A stretch of DNA of 64,000 nucleotides from an uncultured Clostridia bacterium (GTDB lineage Bacteria > Bacillota > Clostridia > Christensenellales > Borkfalkiaceae), in NCBI GenBank assembly GCA_944354035.1, contig CALVPS010000003.1:1-64000 (forward strand), written 5' to 3'. This document shows positions 23,620-32,607 of the stretch, piece after piece. Numbering within the stretch: position 1 is the first letter of the stretch; every line of letters starts with the position of its first letter. The position numbers and the translations under genes were made by a program. The notes below the pieces were generated by a model. That model was given only the letters and a program-made list of their open reading frames with translations. It searched no databases and was not told the origin of the DNA.

Positions 23620-25101
23620 TTATTTTCGGAAAGAGACAATGTTGTATCTTCCGAACAGTTTTTTCTTGAAGATGTACGTTTCGTCTCCGCTGGAGGAAAC
23701 CTGCATGATATTATCGCCGTAATCGAGATAAATTTCCGTTTTATCGCTGACGACGACGCTTTTTCTTTCGCCGGGTTTGACTTCGAGATGCAGTTTGGTA
23801 AACCCGCTTCTCAGGTAGGATATCCGCTCGTATTGGGTGGCATTGAGGCTCAAAATTCCGGTTGCCTTCCTGTAATCATATTGATAGACGCGAACGATGG
23901 CTTTTACGCCCGCTTCCACAGAGACGGTGATCTTCCTGCCTGCGGTTTTACCCGAGGGGAGCGTGGGCGGATTGACGATCTGAGTGCCTGCATTGTACCA
24001 GCGTTGTTCGTTGCATTTGGTGAGGACGGTTTTGGGCGCGAATTTGATCGTCGCGCTGCTGCTCGACGAGGGATTGTAAAAGCAGACAGCCTCCTCGCCG
24101 ATGATCTTCACGGATGCAGGGATGTAGAGGAATTGCAAATCGGTAAATTTTCCGAAGTAGTCGAGCGCATGATCGGGAATTTCAGTGAGTCCTTCGGGCA
24201 GGTAGAGCGCATGAGCGCCAAGCGCCTGCCGATAGAGAAAGAGACTGACTTCTTTGACGCGCTCGCCTTCGATTTTATCGGGGATGTGCAGTTCTGTTGT
24301 ATCGTCGATTTTTTTGGTGTAAGCGCACACATAGGCGCCGTCTTCGCCAAGAACGTAAATATATCCGTCGTCGGTCTTTCCGAGCTTGCGGAATCCGCCG
24401 ACAAGGATATTTTTGAACGCGCAGAAAGAGGAAGTGTATTTTTCGGGAGGGGTGTATACGGTTTCTTTTTGGTAGCAATCGCCGAAGTTTTCCTCAAATT
24501 CTGCGGCGTCGCCTTCCACGCACAGGACCTGCCTTTGTGCAAAGGCGTCAGGCTCTACCGATTGCAAAGACTTCGGCAGGATGAGTACGGGAACGGAAAT
24601 ATCTGCAAGGGCGTTCTTTCCGAGATCGCACAGTGACGTACAAGCCGAAAGATCGATCTTGCGGATGATTCCCTCCCGACGCGTGCCATGTTCTTCGTCG
24701 TCGCCGTCCGGTTCAAATTGGAACGCGCCCTCGCCTATGGACAAAAGGGTGGAGGGGAGGATGACTTCGTCGTAATCCACCTTGGAGAAAACGTGATCGC
24801 CGAGCGCGACGACGCCTTCGGGAACTTTGATTTTTTTGAGCTTGCCGTTGTATTTGACGAGCGTGCCGTCTTCGATCACGAAAAAGCGGTTGATCTCGTC
24901 TTGATGCAGATGGACGGTCTGCGCGTTGATATTGGTTGTCTGGGAAATGTTTGCGGTGACGTTTGTCTGGCGGTAGTAATTGTTGACGGCCTTTTCCGTG
25001 ATGAACGCTGTGCCGCAATGTGGGCAGATGCCCGCCTCGTGCGTGCTGTCTACTTCGATGTTTGCGCCGCACTGTGTGCATTTCGCTGGAATCAGTGGCA
25101 T
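23620..25101 (-). CDS. Zinc-ribbon plus leucine-rich-repeat (BspA-type) protein
   Basis: A 493-residue protein without signal peptide. An N-terminal zinc ribbon (C8/C11 with C26/C29) precedes LRR_5-type repeats of the BspA family (VPEGVVALGDHVFSKVDY, then ILPSTLLSIGEGAFQF, LPKSLQSVEPDAF, LPEGLTEIPDHAL, IPASVKIIGEEAV). The C-terminal 110 residues are beta-rich (ITVSVEAGVKAIVRVYQYD, KPGERKSVVVSDKTEIYLD). Secreted BspA proteins are adhesins, but here no export signal is visible, so a cytoplasmic role is likelier; function unknown. The start 25101 is supported by AAAGGGAG; the 15 extra codons upstream are not. Base composition is a little less GC-rich than its neighbours. Confidence 0.8.
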   Translation of the reverse strand: MPLIPAKCTQCGANIEVDSTHEAGICPHCGTAFITEKAVNNYYRQTNVTANISQTTNINAQTVHLHQDEINRFFVIEDGTLVKYNGKLKKIKVPEGVVALGDHVFSKVDYDEVILPSTLLSIGEGAFQFEPDGDDEEHGTRREGIIRKIDLSACTSLCDLGKNALADISVPVLILPKSLQSVEPDAFAQRQVLCVEGDAAEFEENFGDCYQKETVYTPPEKYTSSFCAFKNILVGGFRKLGKTDDGYIYVLGEDGAYVCAYTKKIDDTTELHIPDKIEGERVKEVSLFLYRQALGAHALYLPEGLTEIPDHALDYFGKFTDLQFLYIPASVKIIGEEAVCFYNPSSSSSATIKFAPKTVLTKCNEQRWYNAGTQIVNPPTLPSGKTAGRKITVSVEAGVKAIVRVYQYDYRKATGILSLNATQYERISYLRSGFTKLHLEVKPGERKSVVVSDKTEIYLDYGDNIMQVSSSGDETYIFKKKLFGRYNIVSFRK

Positions 25102-25181
25102 GTTTTTCTCCCTTTGCGGTATTTTCGTTGAGACGAGCTGTGGCATCGGTCATTCGGACGAATGCCCGATGCATTGTTTAG

Positions 25182-25210
25182 AGTATAATATATTTTGGCT
25201 GTGAAGTCAA
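25182..25210 (-). promoter_or_regulatory. Promoter of the leucine-rich-repeat gene
   Basis: On the minus strand: TTGACT (25210-25205), 17-base spacer, TATACT (25187-25182). Confidence 0.7.
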
Positions 25211-25320
25211 GATTGAAATGAAAAAATAAAGCGAATTTCTCAAAGATAGTTTAAAAAAAAGAGCGGCCATGGGGTCGAACGGGAGAATTTTTGAAGCGTC
25301 AAGACGGCGGAAACGGCATC

Positions 25321-25348
25321 GGGCGCGGCGGAGAATTCCGCCGCGCCC
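25321..25348. other. GC-rich palindrome in the divergent region before glnS
   Basis: An 11-bp perfect stem (25321-25331 with 25338-25348) without a T run. It lies between the divergent promoters of the leucine-rich-repeat gene and glnS in the 25102-25461 gap; function unknown. Confidence 0.4.
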
Positions 25349-25407
25349 GCATTTCTTCACAATTTTTGCGAATGTAGTCTGAAACGGTATCATTTTTCGT
25401 GAAAATG

Positions 25408-25416
25408 TGTTATAAT
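25408..25416 (+). promoter_or_regulatory. glnS promoter with extended -10
   Basis: TGT-TATAAT gives an extended -10 element. The expected -35 position (TATCAT, 25388-25393) is poor, consistent with an extended -10 promoter. Confidence 0.55.
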
Positions 25417-25461
25417 CATGGCAAACTACCACATCGGATAAATTTCGGACAGGAGTGAGTT

Positions 25462-27087
25462 ATGGCGGAAGCCTGCAATTTTATTGAACAGATCGTGGCG
25501 GAAGATCTCGCCTCCGGGAAGATCGGGGCCGTGCAGACGCGCTTTCCGCCCGAGCCGAACGGCTATCTCCACATCGGGCATGCCAAAAGCATGTTCGTCA
25601 ATTTCGGCATTGCCGAAAAATTCGGCGGCAAGTGCAACCTCTTTTTCGACGACACCAATCCCAGCAAAGAGAAGACGGAGTATGTCGAGGCCATTAAGCG
25701 CGATATCGCCTGGCTGGGGTATCATTGGGCAAAAGAGGTGTACGCCTCGGACTTTTTCGATGACATTTATGCGTTTGCCGAACGATTGATCGCCATGGGC
25801 AAGGCATATGTGTGCGACCTTTCGCCCGAGGAGATCAAGGCGACGCGCGGCACGCTGACCGAGCCGGGGACCGAAAGCCCCTATCGCAACCGTTCCGTCG
25901 AAGAAAATTTGCAGCTCTTCCGTGAGATGCGGGCGGGAAAATACGCCGACGGCGAAAAGTGTCTGCGCGCCAAGATCGATATGTCGTCGCCCAACATCAA
26001 TCTGCGCGACCCGGTCATCTATCGCATTTTGCGCGCCGCGCATCACCGCACGGGCGACAAATGGTGCATCTATCCCATGTACGACTATGCGCACCCCGTC
26101 TGCGACTATTTGCAGGGCGTGACGCATTCGCTGTGCACGCTGGAGTTTGAAGATCATCGTCCGCTGTACGATTGGGTGGGCATTACCCTGGGGTTTGACC
26201 CCAAGCCCCGCCAAATAGAGTTTGCCCGCCTGAACATGACGAACCTCGTCATGAGCAAGCGGTACTTAAAAAAGCTGGTAGAGGAGGGCAGCGTGCACGG
26301 TTGGGACGACCCGCGCATGCCCACGCTGGCCGGCCTGCGCAACCGCGGCGTCCCCGCCGCCGCCCTGCGCGATTTCTGCATGCGGGCGGGCGTCGCCAAG
26401 GCGCAGTCCGAGTGCGATATCTGTTATTTCGAGGCGATCGTGCGCGAGTACTGCAATGCGCATGCGCCCCGCGCCATGGCGGTGGTCGATCCCCTGAAGC
26501 TGACCATCACCAATTACGAGGGCAGCGAAGAGGTGGATTTCGAGGTCAACCAGCTCGATCCCGCGGCGGGCGTGCGCAAGGTGACCTTCGGCAGGCACCT
26601 GTATATCGAGCGCGGCGACTTTTCGTCGGATCCGCCGCCCAAATATCATCGGCTGAAGCCGGGCGGCGTTGTGCGGCTGAAAAACGCCTATATCGTGCGC
26701 TGCGACGAGGCGGTGTGCGACGAGCGCGGGACCGTGACCGAACTGCGGTGCACCTATCTTCCGGAGAGCCGCAGCGGGCACGATACGAGCGGCGTAAAGG
26801 CCAAGGGCGTGCTGCATTGGGTGAACGCCGAAACGTGCGTTCCCGCCGTGCTGAAACAGTACGAACATCTGCTGCGGGACGCCGATTACGCCGGGCAGGA
26901 CTTTTCCGAACGCATGAATCCGGACAGCGAGCATGTGTTTGCCGCCGTGGCCGAGCCCTATTTGGCCGAGGCGGAGGAGGGGACGGCGTTCCAGCTGATG
27001 CGCACGGGGTACTACAAGACCTGCCGCGAAAACGGCGCGTTGTGCCTTTCGGAGATCGTGTCGCTGAAAGATACTTTTAACAAATAA
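25462..27087 (+). CDS. glnS: Glutaminyl-tRNA synthetase
   Basis: A 541-residue class I synthetase for direct charging of tRNA-Gln. The catalytic domain carries RFPPEPNGYLHIGHAKS (HIGH) and VMSKRYLKKLV (MSK-type), with DDTNPSKEKTEYVEAI; the GlnRS-specific beta-barrel anticodon domain occupies roughly 345-541. Most Firmicutes make Gln-tRNA with GluRS plus GatCAB, so a glnS is notable though known in gut Clostridia. ATG 25462 follows AGGAG. A membrane-protein gene follows after 12 nt, in one probable operon. Confidence 0.95.
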   Translation: MAEACNFIEQIVAEDLASGKIGAVQTRFPPEPNGYLHIGHAKSMFVNFGIAEKFGGKCNLFFDDTNPSKEKTEYVEAIKRDIAWLGYHWAKEVYASDFFDDIYAFAERLIAMGKAYVCDLSPEEIKATRGTLTEPGTESPYRNRSVEENLQLFREMRAGKYADGEKCLRAKIDMSSPNINLRDPVIYRILRAAHHRTGDKWCIYPMYDYAHPVCDYLQGVTHSLCTLEFEDHRPLYDWVGITLGFDPKPRQIEFARLNMTNLVMSKRYLKKLVEEGSVHGWDDPRMPTLAGLRNRGVPAAALRDFCMRAGVAKAQSECDICYFEAIVREYCNAHAPRAMAVVDPLKLTITNYEGSEEVDFEVNQLDPAAGVRKVTFGRHLYIERGDFSSDPPPKYHRLKPGGVVRLKNAYIVRCDEAVCDERGTVTELRCTYLPESRSGHDTSGVKAKGVLHWVNAETCVPAVLKQYEHLLRDADYAGQDFSERMNPDSEHVFAAVAEPYLAEAEEGTAFQLMRTGYYKTCRENGALCLSEIVSLKDTFNK

Positions 27088-27099
27088 CGGGAGGAGCGG

Positions 27100-28155
27100 A
27101 TGGAACGGATCCTACTTATCATGGCGGCCGCATTTGCGGGAGTTGCCGTGCTCGGCGCGCTGGTCTACGGTATTTTCCGCCGCTTTACGCGCGTCTCCTG
27201 GCTGTCGTGGCAGATCCTTATCGTCTTTTCCGCAACGCTGCTGCTGGGCGTGGTCGATCTGCCCGCCACCGGCTGGGTGTGCTTTGCCGTAGTGGGCGGC
27301 GCGCTGTTCGGCGTGTCGGCTTTGGTGCTGGCGGTGGGCGGCGGCGCGCGGTTCGGCATGCTGGCGCACGCCGGCAGGCCCCCCGTGTTCATCGCCGTCT
27401 GCAATCGTCTGCTGGGCGGGATCACCGCGCTGCTGAACGCCGCCGTAGGCATCGTGTGCGTGGCGGCTCCCGTGTTGGCGGCGCTGCCGTTTTTCGGCGT
27501 GCAGCCCGCGGTGCTTGCGCCGCTGTACGAAAACGCGGCGTGGCAGGCGTTTGCCGGCCGCGCGTTCGATCTGCTGCTGGTGGCCGTGTGTATGCTGCTG
27601 GTGCGGGCGGGCTACCGCATAGGGCTGGCGCGCTCGCTGTGGACGGTCCTTATGCTGGCGCTGGCGCTGGGCGCGGTGGTGCTCTCGGCTTTTTTGGCCC
27701 TTCGCGTGCCATTCCTGCGCTCGTTTGCGGGCACCATTGCGGGGACGTTCGGTCAGATGAATGCCGCCGCGGCGCAGGTGTTGGGCACGGTGATCGTGGC
27801 GCTCATCTGTTTTGCGGTGTTTCTGGTCATAATCATTCTCATCGGTCTGTTGGTCAATCTGCTGGTAAAAAAACTGCGCGGGCCGCTGGTGCTGGGCGTG
27901 ATCGACGGCGTGCTGATGGCCGTCGTATTCGGCGCGCTTTTCTTTGTGCTGGTCTGCGGCGTAAACACCGGGGTGTGGTTTTTGGCCTCCGGGATGCTGA
28001 CGGACGCGGCGGCCTCCGCTTCCGAGTCGCTGTTGGACGTCGCCGAGCAGGTGACGCGCGTCGGCCAAACGATCAGGTCGTTTTTGACCGCTTCGCCGCT
28101 CTCGGCTGTCCTGTATACGGGCAATCCGCTGCTCCTCGTGCTGCCGGCCGCATAA
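27100..28155 (+). CDS. Polytopic membrane protein of unknown function
   Basis: A 351-residue protein with about eight predicted membrane helices: for example residues 4-26, 36-55, 60-82, 105-130, 155-170, 180-200, 225-260 (VALICFAVFLVIIILIGLL) and 268-290. The helix plus amphipathic KKLRGPLVLGVIDGVLMAVV pattern resembles a CvpA-type colicin V production-like region, which is only a weak hint. The stretch after 292 (TDAAASASESLLDVAEQVTRV) would face outside. Start ATG 27100 with GGGAGGAG, 12 nt after glnS. Confidence 0.7.
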   Translation: MERILLIMAAAFAGVAVLGALVYGIFRRFTRVSWLSWQILIVFSATLLLGVVDLPATGWVCFAVVGGALFGVSALVLAVGGGARFGMLAHAGRPPVFIAVCNRLLGGITALLNAAVGIVCVAAPVLAALPFFGVQPAVLAPLYENAAWQAFAGRAFDLLLVAVCMLLVRAGYRIGLARSLWTVLMLALALGAVVLSAFLALRVPFLRSFAGTIAGTFGQMNAAAAQVLGTVIVALICFAVFLVIIILIGLLVNLLVKKLRGPLVLGVIDGVLMAVVFGALFFVLVCGVNTGVWFLASGMLTDAAASASESLLDVAEQVTRVGQTIRSFLTASPLSAVLYTGNPLLLVLPAA

Positions 28156-28194
28156 ACGCGTTATCGCTGCCCATACTGTCCGGCGGAGAGGAGC

Positions 28195-28563
28195 ATGCTG
28201 AACGAACGGGCGGAGGCGCTGCTTGCGGCGGTCAACGCGCTGTGCGAGCGCGACGCATACCGCCTGCTGGACGAGGAAGAACTGCTGGCGCAGAGCCGCG
28301 TGTCCGCAGACCGCGGCGAGCTTTCCGCGGCGCTGTCGCTGCTGCAGGAGGGCCGCTATATCGACGTGTGCTATGCGGAGGACGGCGTGTACTGCCTGCG
28401 GGTGTTGCCCGCGGGGCGCGCCTATGCGGCGCAATCGCTTACGGACGGCCTCGGCGCCGCGCGTCGGGCGCGCCGATCGGCGCTGATGTGCTTTTTGGGC
28501 GGGCTGTGCGGTGCGCTGCTGGGGGCGCTGGCGGCGTTCGGAGCCATGCTTCTCGCGCGGTGA
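28195..28563 (+). CDS. Small tail-anchored protein with winged-helix-like domain (paralogue 1)
   Basis: A 122-residue protein: about 75 residues resembling a winged helix (LLDEEELLAQSRV, ELSAALSLLQEGRYIDVCY, VYCLRVLPAGRAYA), then a basic RRARRS and one C-terminal membrane helix (CFLGGLCGALLGALAAFGAML). It should sit in the membrane by its tail with the DNA-binding-like domain in the cytoplasm. The next gene encodes a protein with the same layout. Start ATG 28195 has GAGAGGAG. Function unknown. Confidence 0.7.
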   Translation: MLNERAEALLAAVNALCERDAYRLLDEEELLAQSRVSADRGELSAALSLLQEGRYIDVCYAEDGVYCLRVLPAGRAYAAQSLTDGLGAARRARRSALMCFLGGLCGALLGALAAFGAMLLAR

Positions 28564-28567
28564 CGAT

Positions 28568-28939
28568 ATGTGGAGTGAAACGCTGAACGTGCGCGAGAGC
28601 GCGGTGATGCGCGCGCTGTTGACGCTCTCTGCCGGAAGAGAGCGTTTTTTGGTCTCGCCCGGCGAGGTGCTGGCCGTGCTGCCGGGGCGGGCCGCCTGCG
28701 ACGAGCCGGGGTTGGAGCGCGTGCTGCATACGCTGGAGCTGGACGGATACCTGCACACTGTTCAAACAGACCGCAAGGGCGAAAAGACCTATGTGGTATG
28801 CCTGCGCGAAAAGGGGCTTTCGTTTTTGCGCGACGCGCGCACGGAACGCCGCCGCCTGGTGCGGCGGCTGTTGTTTACGGCGCTGTGCGGGCTCGCCTCG
28901 GCGCTGGCGGGCATTCTGCTGAAACTGGCGCTTTCGTAG
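28568..28939 (+). CDS. Small tail-anchored protein with winged-helix-like domain (paralogue 2)
   Basis: A 123-residue protein with the same architecture as its upstream neighbour: helical N-terminus ([17 protein letters not shown]), a wing-like [27 protein letters not shown] split by a turn, a basic RRRLVRRL, and a C-terminal membrane helix [20 protein letters not shown]. Shared spacing of LE-L-GYLHT / LQEGRYIDV suggests duplication. The ATG lies 5 nt after the preceding stop, with no clear ribosome site, so translation is probably coupled. Upstream in-frame codons to 28511 overlap the previous gene and are rejected. Confidence 0.7.
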   Translation: MWSETLNVRESAVMRALLTLSAGRERFLVSPGEVLAVLPGRAACDEPGLERVLHTLELDGYLHTVQTDRKGEKTYVVCLREKGLSFLRDARTERRRLVRRLLFTALCGLASALAGILLKLALS

Positions 28940-29103
28940 TGCGGCATGGCCCGCGCGCCCCGTTCCCGCGGTGCAGGTTTCGGGGCGGGATGCCCGTATA
29001 TCCTCCCCGGCTGCGCTGCCCGCCGTCCCCGTTAAACTAAGAGGAAGGGGACGGCGGGAGCAAAGAGGCGCCGCGGATACGGCGCGCGGCGTTCCGAAAA
29101 AAG

Positions 29104-29132
29104 TTGACAAATGCCGCCGTTTGCGGTATGAT
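29104..29132 (+). promoter_or_regulatory. uvrB promoter
   Basis: TTGACA (29104-29109), 17-base spacer, TATGAT (29127-29132). The start point near 29139 lies inside a palindromic operator. Confidence 0.85.
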
Positions 29133-29133
29133 G

Positions 29134-29155
29134 GATACAAACGTACGTTTGTATC
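29134..29155. promoter_or_regulatory. LexA (SOS) operator at uvrB
   Basis: A 22-bp perfect palindrome starts 2 bases after the -10 box. Its core CAAACGTACGTTTG (29138-29151) matches the Firmicute LexA/DinR box CGAACRNRYGTTYG in all but the second base. A repressor bound here would cover +1, so uvrB should be SOS-inducible. No comparable site was found before uvrA. Confidence 0.85.
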
Positions 29156-29192
29156 TTTTTTATCCTGTACGTACGCGGCGGGGGAGGGAGCA

Positions 29193-31154
<1,962 letters not shown>

Positions 31155-31165
31155 GAGGAGGGGGC

Positions 31166-31951
31166 ATGTCCGAAGAGAAGAGGGACAACCGAACGCTGTT
31201 CACGGGCCGCGCCGAGCACTACGACGCCGCCCGCCCCGCCTATGCCGAGGCGCTGCTCGATCGTCTGTATGCGGCGCACGGCTTTTCCGCGCACGCTGCG
31301 GTGGCGGATGTGGGCGCGGGCACGGGGATCTTTTCGGAACAGCTTGCCCGCCGCGGCAGTACGGTGTATGCCGTGGAGCCGAACGCCGACATGCGCGCAG
31401 TCTGCCGCGGCAGACTGCGCGGCTATCCCAACGCCGCGTGCGTTGCGGGGGACGCCGCCGCCACGGGGCTTCCCGACGGCAGCGTGGATATCGTTACGGC
31501 GGCGCAGGCCTTTCATTGGTTCGACCCCGCCGCCTTTGCCGCGGAGTGCGCGCGCATTTCGCGGACGGGCGTAACGGTCATCGTATACAACATGCACGAA
31601 AGCGACGGCATATATGCCGCGCTGAACGAGCGGACGGCGCGCTTTTTCCCGGCGGACGCGCCGTCGCGTCGGAGCGCCGTCGCGCGCGAGGCGGCGATCG
31701 TCGCCTTTTTCGGGGGCGACTGTACGGTGGAAGAGGCGGCGCATCCGCTACGGCAGGACTGCGCGGCCTTCCTTGCAAACCAGCTTTCGCGTTCTTATGC
31801 CCCGCGCCGCGGCGAGGCGGGATACGAGGCGTACATTGCATGCCTTACGCGCTTTTTTAAGGAGCACGCCGCGGCGGACGGGCTGCTGGATCTGCCCAAC
31901 CGCAGCGTCGCCTACATCGGCCGCGTGCGCCCGAACGGAGGAGACCTATGA
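31166..31951 (+). CDS. Class I SAM-dependent methyltransferase
   Basis: A 261-residue methyltransferase. The SAM-binding motif VADVGAGTGIFSEQLA (motif I), the acidic AVEPNADM that contacts the ribose, and VTAAQAFHWFDP (post II) are the FkbM/UbiE-like "methyltransf_11" type. The substrate is unknown. Start: ATG 31166, because the in-frame ATG at 31151 is followed at once by a GAGGAGGGGG ribosome site that the second ATG uses. It shares 4 nt with the next gene. Confidence 0.85.
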   Translation: MSEEKRDNRTLFTGRAEHYDAARPAYAEALLDRLYAAHGFSAHAAVADVGAGTGIFSEQLARRGSTVYAVEPNADMRAVCRGRLRGYPNAACVAGDAAATGLPDGSVDIVTAAQAFHWFDPAAFAAECARISRTGVTVIVYNMHESDGIYAALNERTARFFPADAPSRRSAVAREAAIVAFFGGDCTVEEAAHPLRQDCAAFLANQLSRSYAPRRGEAGYEAYIACLTRFFKEHAAADGLLDLPNRSVAYIGRVRPNGGDL

Positions 31952-32541
31952 AGATCGCAGTGGATATCGACGATACGCTCAACATTGTGGACCGCGCAGG
32001 GTATGCGGGCGCGTATATCGCGCGCAAGGGGCTGCCCTTTCGCCTGAAAGACGCGCACTCCAACCAGTTCGTCAACGTGTACGACTGGACGCTCGACGAC
32101 GTTCTGGAATTTGTGCACGACGGCGGCATCACCGCTTTCACCGACGCGCCCGCGCGCAAGGGGGCGGCGGAGACGCTTGCCGCCTGGCGTGCGGCGGGGC
32201 ACGAGGTGATCGTGCTGACGGCGCGCGTGGCGGAGTGGTTCGGCAATCCCGAAAAACTCTCGCGCGATTGGCTGGAAAAGCGGCGCATCCCTTACGACGC
32301 GATCGTGGCCTCGTGTGCAGACAAGGGCGGCTATTGCGTCGGGCACGGTATCCCCGTGCTGATCGACGATAATCCCGATACCTGCCTGGCGGCACAGGCG
32401 CTCGGCGTAAGGGCCGTGCTGGCCGTGGGGCGGCACAACCTTTCCCGCGCGCACGAGGTGCGCTACGGCGGCGCAAACTGGCGGCAGATCGACGCGGCCG
32501 TGCGCCACATTGCGGCGCTGCTGGCGCGCACGCAGCCGTAG
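31948..32541 (+). CDS. HAD-family 5'-nucleotidase-like protein (NT5C type)
   Basis: A 197-residue HAD phosphatase. DIDDTL at residues 6-11 supplies the catalytic Asp pair, VLTARVAEWFG the motif II Thr, and LIDDNPDT the motif IV acids. The pattern resembles 5'(3')-deoxyribonucleotidase / YqfW proteins; the actual substrate is uncertain. ATG overlaps the preceding stop (ATGA), so translation is coupled. Confidence 0.75.
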   Translation: MKIAVDIDDTLNIVDRAGYAGAYIARKGLPFRLKDAHSNQFVNVYDWTLDDVLEFVHDGGITAFTDAPARKGAAETLAAWRAAGHEVIVLTARVAEWFGNPEKLSRDWLEKRRIPYDAIVASCADKGGYCVGHGIPVLIDDNPDTCLAAQALGVRAVLAVGRHNLSRAHEVRYGGANWRQIDAAVRHIAALLARTQP

Positions 32542-32607
32542 GCGGCAAAGGGGCGGCTTGTCCGCGGAGGAACGCGTCGGGGCACGCCCGACGGACGGCG
32601 AGTGGGT

